Shown: piece by piece, positions 37,095-49,131 of the stretch
Numbering within the stretch: position 1 is the first letter of the stretch
Layout: every line of letters starts with the position of its first letter
NCBI RefSeq assembly: GCF_020283565.1
Contig: NC_060060.1
Coordinates: 63,535,257 to 63,599,256, forward strand
Direction of reading: 5' to 3'
Origin: Trifolium pratense
Taxonomy: Eukaryota > Streptophyta > Magnoliopsida > Fabales > Fabaceae
Length of the DNA: 64,000 nt
The notes under the pieces: generated by a model
What the model was told of the DNA's origin: nothing
Database searches by the model: none
What the model saw: only the letters and a program-made list of their open reading frames with translations
Program-made: the position numbers and the translations under genes

Positions 37095-40000
37095 ATGGCT
37101 TCCAACAATAGTTCTTTACCTCCACCTCCTATGTTTGTAGGAGAAAACTATCATTTGTGGGCTGCAAAAATGAAAACTTATTTGAGAGCTCAAAGTTTAT
37201 GGGATGTTGTGGAAAATGGAAGCACCCCACCGGTTCTTCCAAATAACCCAACAGTAGCTCAAATAAGAAATCACAATGAGGAAGTGGCAAAAGAAGGAAG
37301 AGCACTTGCCATAATACATGCAGCTCTACATGATGATATATTTATCAAGATCTTGAATCTTGAGACCGCAAAAGAAGCTTGGGACAAGCTGAAGGAAGAG
37401 TTCCAAGGGAGTGAAAGAACAAAGAAGATGCAAGTGTTGAACTTGAGAAGAGAGTTTGAAGCACTAAAAATGAAAGAAACCGAAACTGTTAGAGAATTTT
37501 CTGACAGAATTTCGAAGGTGGTTTCACAAATCAGATTGCTGGGAGAGGATCTTAGTGATCAAAGAGTTGTTGAAAAAAATTTAGTGTGTCTTCCAGAGAA
37601 GTTTGAAGCAAAAATATCCTCTCTCGAAGAAACTAAGGATTTTTCTCAAATCACACTTGTAGAGCTTGTTAATGCTTTGCAAGCTACTGAGCAGAGAAGA
37701 TCTTTAAGGTTGGAAGAAAGTGTTGAAGGTGCTTTTGTGGCAAACACCAAAGGCAAAAACTAAAGCTACAATAGTTTTGGGAAAAAACCTTTTGGTGAGA
37801 AGAAAGGGAAAGGAAAAAAGGAGGAAGTCAACAACAAAGGAGAGAGCTGGAAAAAGAAGTTTCCAACTTGTCAACATTGCAAAAAAGATACTCATTTAAA
37901 GAAGAATTGTTGGTATAGACCAGATGTTAAATGCAGAGCCTGCAATCAACTTGGTCATGTGGAGAAGGTTTGCAAAAACAAAGCAAACCAGCAGAGACAA
38001 CAAGTCCAAGTTGTCGAACACCACCAACAAGAGGAGCAATTATTCATGGCTTCTTGCTATTCAACCGGAAGTAGCAAAGAAACATGGCTAATAGATAGCG
38101 GGTGCACCAATCACATGACTCATAATGTTGGCATTTTTAAGGAACTTGATACGTCCTTCTTCTCTAAAGTTACTATTGGTAATGGAGAACATGTTGATGT
38201 CAAAGGAAAAGGTGTTGTAGCTGTTGAAACTCCCTCAGGTATCAAATATATTTCAGACGTTTTATTTGTACCTGAAATAAATCAAAGTCTTTTAAGTGTG
38301 GGGCAAATGATGGAGAAGAACTATTCATTGCATTTCAAAGACAAGAGATGCACTATTCTAGATCCTGCTGGATCTATGTTAATGACTGTTGAAATGAGGG
38401 GTAAAAGTTTTCCAATTGAGTGGAAGCAAACAACCATGCATGCTTTTCCAAGTAGTGTTGATGATTCCTCCTTGTGGCATAAAAGGTTGGGTCACTTTAG
38501 TTACTCAACCTTGAAACAAATGAGTTCTCATGATTTGGTTGAAAATTTACCAATCATCGAAGATGTTGTTGACATGTGTGATGTATGTCAATATGGAAAA
38601 CAAAGTAGATTGCCATTTCCCGCTGCGTCAACCTGGAGAGCTTCTGAAAAGTTACAGCTGATACACACTGATGTGTGTGGTTCGATGCCAACGACATCTT
38701 TAAATGGCAACAAGTATTTTCTGCTATTTATAGATGATTTTACAAGGATGAGCTGGGTATTTTTTCTTAAGCAGAAGTCAGATGTATTTCCTGCATTTCA
38801 GAGTTTCAAACTTATGGTTGAAAAAGAGACTGATTGTCAGATTAAAAAGCTCAGATCTGATAATGGAACTGAGTATACAGCAGGGGAATTTAAAACCTTT
38901 TGTGAGCAAGCTGGAATTCAACATCAATTTACTGTTCCTTACACTCCTCAACAAAATGGAGTGAGCGAAAGAAAGAACAGGACCATCTTGGAGATAGCCC
39001 GATGTTTGCTCTTTGAGAAAGGTATTCCTAAAACTTTTTGGGCTGAGGCTGTAAACACCTCAGTTTACTTGTTGAATTTGTTACCTACCAAAGCCTTGAA
39101 GGGAAAAACACCCTTTGAAGCATGGTATGAAAGAAAGCCATATGTTGAACATTTAAGAATATTTGGATGCGTGTGTTATGTTCACGTTCCAAGTGTGAAA
39201 AGAGATAAATTGGAAACCAAATCTGTGGTTGGTATCTTTTTGGGGTACAGCAGTAACTCCAAAGGGTATCGAATTTATAATTTGGAGACCAATAAAATTC
39301 TGGTTAGCAGAGATGTGAAGTTTGATGAGTACTCTAAATGGAATTAGGAGAAAAGTCAAGCAGAAGGTTCAAGTAAGGTATTGCCTGCTGAAGATAGTTT
39401 GGAAGATGAAAATTCAAACTATGATAGTGATGATTTTCCAATCCGAGGTACTAGAACCTTGGATGATATTTATGCAAGGTGCAATATAGCTACATTAGAG
39501 CCTACACGATATGCTGAAGCTGCTAATGTTGAAGGATGGAAAGCTGCCATGCAGGAGGAGATGAAGATGATAGAGAAAAATCAAACTTGGCAGCTTGTAG
39601 ACAAACCAGAAAATCAAAAGATTATTGGTGTTAAGTGGGTTTATAGAACCAAACTCAATCCTGGTGGTTCTATAAATAAACTTAAGGCCAGATTGGTGGT
39701 AAAAGGTTATTTTCAACAACATGGTGTTGATTTTTCAGACACTTTTGCACCTGTTGCAAGACATGATACAATTAGGTTGTTGGTTGCCTTAGCAGCAAAA
39801 TTGGGCTGGAAAATTTATCATTTTGATGTTAAATCAGCTTTTTTAAATGGGTTGCTTGATGAAGACATTTATGTCGACCAACCTGAAGGTTTTAAGGTTG
39901 CAGGAAGTGAAAATAAAGTTTACAAGCTTCACAAAACCCTCTATGGCTTAAAACAAGCACCAAGAGCATGGTATAGCAGAATTGATGGCTATCTCCTGCA

Positions 40001-41045
40001 ATGTGGTTTTAAAAGAAGTGAAAATGAAGCTACTTTGTATGTTAAGTGGTCGAAGAATGAAGTGAAGCTAATAGTGTCCCTGTATGTTGATGATTTGTTG
40101 GTTATAGGGAATGAATCAAATTCTCTAAGTCAATTCAAGCAAGCTATGGAGAATGAATTTGAGATGACAGATTTGGGTGAAATGAAATATTTTCTTGGAA
40201 TGGAGATTTTTCAGTCAAGTGTTGGAATCTTCATTTCACAAAAGAAATATGCTTTGGAGGTATTAAAGAAGTTTCATATGGATAAGTGCAAGTCTGTTTC
40301 CACACCTCTGGCTGTGAATGAAAAATTATCAAAGGATGATGGTGATAATAGTGCAGATGCTTCTATTTATAGAAGTATAATTGGAAGTTTGTTGTATCTT
40401 TCAGCAACCAGACCTAATATAATGTTTGTTGCTACCTTACTTTCCAGGTTCATGCATTCTCCAAGTCAAGTTCATCTTGGTGCAGCTAAGAGAGTTTTGA
40501 GGTATATAAAGGGTACAACTGATTATGGTTTGCATTTCTTGAAAAATGAAAGTGGAGACCTCCAAGGATATACAGATAGTGACTGGGCTGGAAGTGTAGA
40601 TAATGCGAAAAGTACCTCTGGTTATGTTTTCTCATTTGGGAGTGCTGTGTTCTCATGGAATTCAAAGAAGCAAGAAGTGGTCGCTCAATCATCAGCTGAA
40701 GCTGAGTATATTTCTGCTGCTGCAGCAACAAATCAAACTATTTGGCTAAGAAAGATTTTATCAGATGTGGGACAATTTCAAAGCAAAGCTACTGTCATAT
40801 GAGTGGATAACAAATCTGCTATTGCCATAGCAAAGAATCCAGTCCAACATGGAAGAACCAAACACATCAAAGTTAAATATCATGCTATTAGAGAAGCTGA
40901 AATGTCAAAGGAAATCAGTTTGGTGCATTGCAATTCAGAAAATCAAATTGCAGATATAATGACTAAAGCTCTTTCCAAGGGAAAGTTTGAAGAGTTGAGG
41001 TCAAGGCTTGGAGTATTCAAGAAAAACATCAAGGAGGAGTGTTAG
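37095..41045 (+). pseudogene. gag-pol polyprotein of copia element, three in-frame stops
   Basis: A single reading frame from ATG 37095 to 41045 is broken only by TAA (37761-37763), TAG (39345-39347) and TGA (40800-40802). Nothing is frameshifted. Gag (residues 1-222) is of the UBN2 type, with ENYHLWAAKMKTYL and EAWDKLKEEFQGS. After the first stop come two cysteine/histidine knuckle-like motifs, then the protease (WLIDSGCTNHMT). Next are the integrase HHCC (LWHKRLGH...CDVCQYGK) and DDE residues in HTDVCGS, RSDNGTE and NGVSERKNRT. After the second stop are RT, with [14 protein letters not shown] [10 protein letters not shown] and YVDDLLVIG, and RNase H, with YTDSDWAGS and SSAEAEY. The last RNase H block ([16 protein letters not shown]) follows the third stop. 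Loss by point mutation alone fits slow decay in place. Confidence 0.9.
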
Positions 41046-41433
41046 AAATTGATGTTCTTCTTAAGCCCATATCCATTGTGATCCAAGCCCAACCATTGTA
41101 GGATCATCCATAACATTTTGTATGTGATACACTTGGCTTGTAACATGTATCACACTTGTATTATTGCATGTAGTTTCATTTACCACTTGTATAGATGCAT
41201 GTATTTCTTTTACCACTTGTTATGTTGCATGTATTTCTCTTGACACTTGTCTTCATGCATGTAAGCTAAGTAGTTGCTCCTTCTACTATAAATAGGAGTT
41301 CACAATGTACCTTGAATCATCCAACAATTAGTAACATAACATCTTCCTCCAAAAACTTTATTGTCTTTCTAGTTTTATAGTTTCTCTAACCTTCTTCTCC
41401 ACCACTCTACAATAGCCTTTGTTTTTTCTTACA
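41040..41433 (+). repeat. 3' LTR of 4.8 kb copia element
   Basis: 394 bp, matching the 5' LTR with about five substitutions (for example near 41091, 41209, 41294, 41350 and 41421). Followed by the target duplicate ATATC. Confidence 0.9.
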
Positions 41434-42146
41434 ATATCATGTTCAGTATGGTGTATTTCACACTTAAGCTTCCTGTAGAAAGTAGACTTTTCTTGGGCCA
41501 TTGCTTCACTTTCCCAATTGTGATTTCCAGAGTGGTCTTGCCAATGGAAGGAACTTTATCAGTCATAAGAACTCATTGATATCATTGTAAGAAAAATTCA
41601 CACATTTTCCTCTAACGAATACTTTTCTATATTCTTTGATCCCCTCTATGTTGCATTCCTCAGAGATGTTCATAATGAACTCCCTAACCAGTATCTCATA
41701 GCACCTTACAATATCAGTGACATTCTTCATAAGTCCTGCACTTTCTAGCAATTCCATATATTCTTTACACTCCAGAGCTTCCTTTCCTAGCTCTCTATCC
41801 CTAGCAATCCTCCTTTGGAATACATACTTCCCATCTTGAACACTTGACTCAGAATGAAATAGACATTATCCATGTGAACCGAAGGAATGTTAGTAGGGAT
41901 TCTCTTCAAATCAATTCTTTCTTTTGTTGAGGACACAATGTCAAGATATCTTCTTCATCATCTGGCTCAAACTCACTAGACGATTCTTGCTTTCTCTTCA
42001 AAGATTTTTCATTCATGCATGTGGGATTTAGGAATTTCAACCTTTTGATTCCTTTTCCCTTTAAGCCTACCGGCAACAGTTTGCACCCTCATACGAATTC
42101 CTTCATCACTCTCAGTATCTTCATCTACTTCCACACTATTTTTGAG
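41434..42146 (-). pseudogene. Relic of plant transposon protein (PF20167-like), C-terminal side
   Basis: Minus-strand fragments read like the 'putative plant transposon protein' found in legume retroelement ORFs. TESDEGIRMRVQTVAGRLKGKR is encoded near 42065-42130. Downstream on the same strand is a frame at 41563-41757 containing LMKNVTDIVRCYEILVREF and VRGKCVNFSYNDINEFL, matching the family's conserved core. At least one frameshift and several stops separate the pieces. The relic continues across the copia insertion into 36578-36609. A further N-terminal-looking piece lies at 50607-50756. Family assignment is from memory of the motif style, not from an alignment. Confidence 0.5.
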
Positions 42147-44379
42147 CACTACAAGAAATAAGATTTTTGGCAACAAAATATGTTGATGAGAAAAATACAA
42201 AGTTGCTGCGAAATGTGTTTTTCCCAGCAAAAAAAATTATCATTGCATGTCGTTGGCATAAGTGCCGTTGCGAAAAGTTTTGCAAGGATAATTAATGTCG
42301 CTGGCATAACTAGTGTTTTTACAATAACAAAGATTGTTGGCTTATGACGACTATTGTCGCTGCAAAAATGTATATTTGTCAACAACTAAAGTCGCTGCAA
42401 TAAGTTATTTTTTGCCAACAATATAAATTGTTCTTATATCTTTTATAGTTCAACAACAAAATTATATATTTTTGTTATTTTTTATAAGAAAATTAGCATC
42501 ATTCACTTAATTTTTAGAAAATCTGTTGTTTTGGATATTATTTATAAGTTATGCTATCAAAATACAAATCATAAGTCTTTTAGACCGTAACAAAATCAAG
42601 TACTTACAAAAAAACAAAAAAAAATTCAAGTGGTCATCCGCATAATATTAAAATAGTAAATTAGAGACTAGGCCAACAATAAGAAGCTAGAAAATAGAAA
42701 AGAGTAGTACTATAGTATTGTTATTGTGAATTTTCAATTTGACTAATATTTACAAAAATTTTCAAAGCCAGTCATGAACTCCATAAATTATTTTGATTTC
42801 AGCGAAGTGGCCGACCCGCTACGAAGAAGCTTCTTTATGATAAGCACATTAAACAATTGAAAACACTCCCTAAGCTTGATTCCATCATAGATAGAGGAAC
42901 TTCTTTCAATTTCATCTGTTGCTGCATGTTTATACTGAGGTTTTACTTTTGTTTCAGTGTTGTGAGAGGAGGTGTCTGCTGTTTGAGGATATTGTTGGTT
43001 TGTGCTATAATGTTTATGCGCAGCCCTCTTTGAGCCTATAATGTCAAGTTTATACAATATTATACAATGAACTTGATTAATCATTCCCCAATTCTACTAG
43101 TGTAGGTAATCTATTTAAATCCTAGTGTTGTGTAATCTAATTTTTTCGATTATCGTAGTCGTAGACTGATGATTTTATTTCATTTTGCGGCAGTAATTGG
43201 AAGCTTATTCGTTGATCTTTAAAGCTATCTGGCTAAATATACATTTGATAGCTTCATATACCACCGACTTGGTACACCAATTTCACAGTTTCAAACATTC
43301 CTCTGTTTTTATATACATCCATATAGTTGTGGCTAACTCCTAACAAATATTGTGAACTTATTTGGTTTCAGATCATGTTACTATGAACTTTGCCATAACT
43401 GGAGGACATGGGATCTTAGGGGTCACAATGTCGATAAATGTTTTTTTATTGTTTCCCCAGCAACTTATTATTGTGAAAATGCCAAATATAATTACTACTT
43501 TTTAGATTTTGGGCTGACTCTTATACCGTCATTGTGCTTCTTTAGTGATAATGTGTTTCTTTTATAGGCTCTAGGCAGGTTCAGATGAACCAATGACAAG
43601 GATAATAAGTATACTCCTACAGTTTGAAATTCAATTATAACTCAATTTTATGTTTTTTTTTTTTTTTGCTTGTAGTACTTTGGTTCCCACTAATCTCGTA
43701 CATACTCTAGGGATATGTTAGATGTGGTGAAAAAGGAATGGGCTGTCTATATGATCATAAATGTGATCAACGGGCCAAAAGTACTAAGGTATGAAATTTA
43801 ATTGGTATAATATTTCAGTTTTTTGGCTCAATTCATTTTAGAAAACACATTATGTTTCACTCAAATGGTTGATTTAAGCCTAAGTATAACAGTAGCAGTA
43901 GTAGGTTCTTGTTTGATTTTTTTGGTCTTTAAAAGAGCTGTTTTATTTATGTTCATTTTATTTTTTTTGCGCTTTTTGGATGGCTTGCTGCAGAATTTCT
44001 GCATTATATAACTTCTGGTTAACATGAGAAAGGTGCATGCTGGCTTGTTTGGAAAATAGCAGAGGGAAAAGAATGCAAGACAATTTGACCTCCTCAATTT
44101 GGTGGTGCTTTAAGGGTGAGTTAGGTGCTGTGGTCTTGGTTAACTTTTTCTTGCATCTAGATTTATATATGATGTTATAATCATTTTACAGCTTCAAACA
44201 TGTTAGAAGATTTTTTTGAACGATTAATGTTCCGGATAATGATAAGTTGTGATACTTTAATTGTTGCAGAATCACTAATTTTTTATTTAGCATGTTTTAG
44301 TCTCTATGATATGATGATTACAATTAATCTGATACTAAAATCTTTCGCTCGCACCTTCGTCGATGAGGACGTCAAGTAA
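42147..44379. mobile_element. Probable CACTA-type element remnant starting CACTACAAGAAA
   Basis: CACTACAAGAAA at 42147-42158 is a classic CACTA terminal sequence. It stands exactly where the transposon-protein relic stops. The next 270 bp carry repeated subterminal-like words (GTCGCTG, GTTGGCATAA). No matching right end was found. The interior is AT-rich with scattered short frames, such as a 98-codon minus frame at 42788-43084, that I do not recognise. A T run lies at 43653-43666. I see nothing else that can be supported in this stretch. Confidence 0.45.
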
Positions 44380-47300
44380 CACTAGTAGAAAAATGACATA
44401 TTACTTAAACATTTTACATCGGAGGAACGTATGTCAGATGTGAAAAGCTATATGGAGTAGTCTTTTCATCTGGTTTCAATATCCACAGATGTGAAAAATA
44501 TATAGACAAAACATTTTACATCTGGTTTCAATATACCAGAAACATAACTGAACGCGGTGGCAATCCTATAATTATGGCGAAAATTATCTAAAATATAAAT
44601 ATATCTGGCCATATATAGCCACAGATGTAAAAAGTCAGTATGAATAAAAAAAAAAAAATTGGAACCAAGTAAAAGAAAGGCAAATCTTATCTTCTCACCA
44701 AACACATCTTACGCGATATCACCAAACACCATCTTCTCCAAATCAATCGAACCCAGCTGCAACCCCAAATCGACTCTCCGCCGTCTCCTCCAACCACCGC
44801 CGTCTCCCTCTCTCACTCTCAGCCGTCCTCTCTCTCTCTCTCTCATCCGTCCTCTCTCTCACTCGTAATCTCCAACCCTAGCTCTAAATTAAACCTTCTC
44901 TCACTCGTAAGGGAAACGCAGCATCGCAAACCGTCAACTCATACTTCAACCGTGACGATCCCGATATCAATTGGCGATTCTCCCTAAATCTCAAACCCTA
45001 GTATGGATTCGTCCCCAAATCCTTAACCCAGTGTCGATTCATCCCCAAATTCCAGACATCAGTTCGCGCAAAATCTCTTGAAGAATTGGTACCACCATCG
45101 AAGGTTCATTCTTCCACTTCAACCGATTTCGTCGATGCCGATTCGCCGATTCTTCGTTCGTCAAAGGTAACCATTTGTTCTAATGCACTTTGGTTGTTCT
45201 AAAGTTATTATTTTTTTTTTGTTTTGATTTTTCTGTTGTTGTGCCTCCTCACTGTGATTTACTTTGTTTTAATGTCCTGTTTGTTGTTGCATTTTTTATG
45301 GTTACTATCTATGGTGTGGAAAGTCTATCCTCTGCTATTTAGTTTGGAAGTGATGTTGGTGAAGCCTTGGAACCACAATGAAAGCTTCAGTTTGGAGTGT
45401 TTGAATGTGACATGCTAAAGTGTGAGGGAGTTATAGAAGAGTTTCTTTTAGAAGTGTAAGATTGTTAAAATTGTCTTTTCTAATAACAGGATGTATAGTT
45501 CTTTATAGAGGAGTTTTGTATTTCCATTACATGAGCTTAGTCATGTTTTTATGAGGAACTGTTTCTTAGTTGATTTTAGGTGTCTTCGTTTTGGAATTCC
45601 TCTAGCATACATGTTTGTTTTAGGAGACTCACAAGATTCATATTGTTTTTGTATGTCCTATATATCTTTTGCTTCTTACTTTGTTTCTTATTTAGTTCTA
45701 AACTCATTTTGTATGCTACTAGTCTCGAGAGTATAATGAAAGGATAAGAAGAAGAAGAAGATTTCAATTACTATACTTTTATGTGATGTGTCACTATCCA
45801 ATAACCAAATACTTAATTAAGATATTGAATGCTTCACTGGCCATCATTATATAAATCAATTTTATGTGTGAATAAAAGTTCTTAAGAATTAATGTATTGT
45901 TAAAGCTTTCTTAGGAATTTATGTTATTTGTTTCTTAAAAAGCATTTGGACTAGTAATCCTTATCATGAAAAAGTAGTATATGCAGAACTACATCACCTA
46001 TATAGTGTGTCTATTCGTGATTTCCAGCTGCTAATGTATTCTTATGGAAGTGTAGAAACTGTGGTTTTTTTCTGGTTCATGTTTATAATGTATCAATTTA
46101 CTTGTTCAAATGTCAATTTTATGTTTTCAAATATTTAATATATGGTTACTCATAAATTTTTTCATGTGATTTGTGATTTTTTTTTTATAGATATTTTTGA
46201 ATGAAAGTGAGTTGGAGATGATTGGTCAATGTTCAGATTATCAGAAAACTATTTACCAAAAGTCTCAAATGCAAAAGGACTTTTTGGCCATCAGGCCTGT
46301 GAGTACTTTGCATACTTAGCTTGTTTCTTCAATGCATAAGTTGTTTTGATCAATTTTAGTTTGAATTATTGTTTTGTTTTATCATATAGTATTATAGTAA
46401 GTGAAGATGATGTTCGTTCCATCTGTGTCAAGGCATAATATTATCCATGTTTGCATGTAATTGTAGTTATGCAGTTTGCTAGAGTAATCTTATATTATCG
46501 ATCTTGTGTTGGGTGGTTTGTTCTTCAATACACTATATGCAGGCTATTTTCTCTTTTCATTCTTTAGCTTCGAAGAAAAATGCAATTTTGGGTTTCATTG
46601 TTTTTCACTCTGTGATCAATTTTGAAGAACAAAGATTGGCCTTTTAGATTTCTTGTTTTTCTTCTATTGACTATTGTTGTTGATTTTGATTGTTGATGAT
46701 CATCGTGGAGAATTATTCAAGAAGTGGTGTTCATGATTTTAATATGGCTTCAAGAAAAGCTGAAGAAACAAGTAAGTTTTCAATTTTCATTTTACCCCCA
46801 ATTCATTCTTTAGATAATTAATATATAAATGGCTCAAGACTAATGTTTAGTACTAGTTGTTATGCTTCCCATGTTGCTGCATTTTGATTTGGTTGGTTTC
46901 TCTAGAAAAATTGAAATATTTGATGGTTGGATATATATTATCTATCGTCTTTATAGTTAACTAACTCTGTTTGGCCAAACTAGTTACAATTAGTGGTGTA
47001 ATAGGAGCTACACTAGTTTTATTTTATAGTCAACTTATGAAACTAAAATTTTGCACTGTGGTTAGTTGTATCAGTTGAGGATGCGTACAATTTCATGATG
47101 AATTGGCTTACAAAGGCTCCCACAGTTTATGGGATTTTTCATAGCAAGAGAAAGCTATGTTGGTAAGGGTAAGTGTTTAATTTGAATTCGGTTGGTATGT
47201 TTTTTAGAATTGTTTATGCTCTGCATAGTATTTAAACTTCAGATTGAAGGAGTACCGATATGTGTCGGCGATACAACACCTACACCGTTAATGGTTATAT

Positions 47301-48145
47301 TGAATCACTTTTATTTTCTTTTATAATGCTTTGTTTTATATGCTAGCTTGTTTTAGGACATTGATGCAGAAGACTTTGGATACTCTAGGATATAGATTGA
47401 TGCAGGTAATTTCGATTTCTGTTTTCCCATGAATTGTTCTTCGAGTGTGCCTGTTTTCAGATGTTATTACTTGCTTGCTATGTTCTAAGGAGCTGTATGA
47501 TTTGCGAGACGGCAACTTGTTTTCTTGACCTATATAATCCTGAGGTAGATTATGATGATGTCGATGAGAAATATTATGAGCTAGCTAGCTAGGTTTGTGT
47601 GAAGTTACAATGGATTAGTATTAATTATGATGATGTTTTGATTTGTATTTTGGATGAATTAGTATTAATTATTATGATGTTTTGTATTTTGGATTTCAAG
47701 GGTTGTACTTTAATGACATTATTACTATATATATATATATATACATATATGTTGAATGTTGAATTTGGCTATGGATGTTGAATTTTAGTATTATGTTCTT
47801 GATGCAAGTTATGTTATATTGTTGGCATTGTGGGTTAGATTTTTTTAATAATAAAAAAAAAATTTAAAATATATATAAAAAAAAAGCAGGTTTTTGAAAA
47901 AAAAAATTAAATAAAGTTAAGATTTCACATCTGGTGGACTTGGTCAGATGTAAAAGGTCCAATTTAATTTTAAAAAAATAATATTTGATTTTCGCCTTGG
48001 TCAGAGGTAAAAAGCGATTTTTTACATCTGACTACGCCAGATGTAAAATGTATATACTTACTAAGTCTCGTGCGCCTACATCTGACATTTTTCAGATGTA
48101 AAAAGTGTTTTTCGCCAGATGTAAAAAAGCTTTTTTCTACTAGTG
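44380..48145. mobile_element. Non-autonomous CACTA transposon (3766 bp) with subterminal repeats
   Basis: It starts CACTAGTAGAAAAA and ends TTTTTTCTACTAGTG, a perfect inverted match over about 14 bp. It is flanked by the 3 bp duplication TAA (44377-44379 and 48146-48148), as CACTA elements require. Both ends carry many copies of a subterminal word close to CAGATGTAAAA or TTTTACATCTG: left about 44405-44640, right about 47925-48130. No transposase is visible. The interior holds a 5'-UTR-like CT-rich block with a (TC)n run at 44829-44845, a plausible splice donor at 45166/45167 (AAAG|GTAACC), and an exon-like 108 bp open segment at 46191-46298 bounded by TATAG and GTGAGT. A carboxypeptidase-like piece lies near 47073-47172, and a TA repeat at about 47727-47750. 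It looks like a gene-capturing CACTA element; the captured identity is partly inferred. Confidence 0.85.
47073..47172 (+). pseudogene. Captured serine carboxypeptidase-like (S10) exon fragment
   Basis: One frame reads VEDAYNFMMNWLTKAP. After a one-base shift it reads FFIARESYVGK, followed by GGTAAGTG, a plausible splice donor. This matches the serine carboxypeptidase block in which an NW....P segment leads into F(Y/F)I.GESYAG.Y, where the serine of GESYAG is the catalytic nucleophile. Here the first glycine is replaced by arginine and a frameshift is present, so it is a non-functional relic. It lies inside the CACTA element. Confidence 0.5.
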
Positions 48146-48148
48146 TAA

Positions 48149-48495
48149 GTTCAGACTCTTACTATCTTTCTTTATCACTTCAAAATCTCACTTTACTTTG
48201 TTTGATTTGAGTGTGTTAGTTCATGCATTCGGAAGTAGCTCAGAACCTTTGCTGATTGCGAGACCGCACCCTTCAAACCCTCTCAGCAAAGTCGCTCCCC
48301 TTCAGTCTAGTTGGGACCTCACAGGTGCCGCAAAATTTGTTCTTTTTTCTCTGCTCTGCGGCAAATTTTCTGCTCTGTTAGACTATAATATCAGCAGGTG
48401 TTTCATTGGAGTTTGTGGCTATCAATAATAACTCATGGTCTAATGGACATAGGTACTTTTGGTGTATCAATGGTGTCTTTTTTTTATTTAGTTAG
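48149..48495. other. Unassigned stretch between CACTA element and solo LTR
   Basis: Sequence continuous with the left flank of the CACTA element (42147-44379), as the shared TAA duplication shows. A 76-codon plus frame at 48198-48428 is not recognised. Without the CACTA insert the junction would read GTCAAGTAAGTTC, which resembles a splice donor. It ends in GTTAG (48491-48495), the target duplicate of the solo LTR. Confidence 0.4.
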
Positions 48496-49126
48496 TGTTG
48501 TGAATTCGGATTGAATCACACCAATAAAATAATTGATGTGTGGAGCAAATAACGATTAAGCGATCAAATAATGAGATCGGCAATAATAATCACAAATCAA
48601 AAGATAAAGCGATAAAGAAAAAGGAACACAAGAGAATTGTTTACCCAGTTCAGTCAATGTGACCTACTCTAGGGGAGAGAGCAGCTCTCCGATCCACTAT
48701 CAAACTTGTTCCTTGATTACAATGAAATTCACCACAAGAGTTACAAAATTTAGAGTTTTTCCTAAATCTACCCTAAGCCCGAATTTCTTCCCGTGACCAA
48801 GAAATTCAATATGAAAGTGTTTCCCAAGGTGATAGAATGTTTCCCTAACCCTAGAGTCTTCCCAAGATGATATCTCTTAACCCTAGCCTTTTTGTTAGCC
48901 TTTGAAACCCTAAAATCCCCTTAAAAAAGTCAGAAAATGCATAACATATATATAGGCTCGCAGGCACTACGCCTGGGCGCAGCCTCCCACGCCTGGGCGT
49001 GAGCAGACAGAGTTCAGCCCAGTTTTTCACGCTTGGGCGCCAGATCCCACGCCTGGGCGTGAGCAGGCAGAATCTACCAAAACATGATTTTCTGATTTTT
49101 ACATTATTTCAAGGCAATATTCAACA
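48496..49126 (-). repeat. Solo LTR (631 bp) with TSD GTTAG
   Basis: It begins TGTTGTGAATTCGG and ends TATTCAACA, flanked by GTTAG at 48491-48495 and 49127-49131. No PBS, polypurine tract or second LTR is present, so it is a solo LTR left by LTR-LTR recombination. Minus orientation is suggested by TATATATA on that strand at about 48946-48954. Two GC-rich near-duplicates carrying CACGCCTGGGCGTGAG lie upstream of it on the minus strand (48960-49075). Confidence 0.8.
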
Positions 49127-49131
49127 GTTAG

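Larger units (their letters stand above)
36610..41433 (+). mobile_element. Ty1/copia retrotransposon (4.8 kb), pol disabled by three stops
   Basis: Two 394 bp LTRs (36610-37003 and 41040-41433), TGTTAGAAATTG...TTACA, are flanked by an exact 5 bp duplication ATATC (36605-36609 and 41434-41438). PBS TGGTATCAAGAGC is at 37004-37016 and polypurine AAGGAGGAG at 41031-41039. LTR TATA-like TATAAATT is at 36857-36864. By eye the LTRs differ at about five sites, so this copy is proportionally older than the Sirevirus element in this window. Domain order is protease, integrase, RT, RNase H. The lineage is not certain (Tork- or Ivana-like by general look). Confidence 0.92.

Noticed and set aside
42788..43084. 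98-codon minus frame
   Set aside because: No recognisable domain, atypical composition, and located in a transposon remnant; not called as a gene.
47599..47781. 60-codon frame over a TA repeat
   Set aside because: Low-complexity translation of a microsatellite within the CACTA element.
48236..48300. Possible tRNA-like sequence (AGTAGCTCAG...)
   Set aside because: Lacks a cloverleaf and a matching T-arm; only a short chance resemblance to a D-arm.
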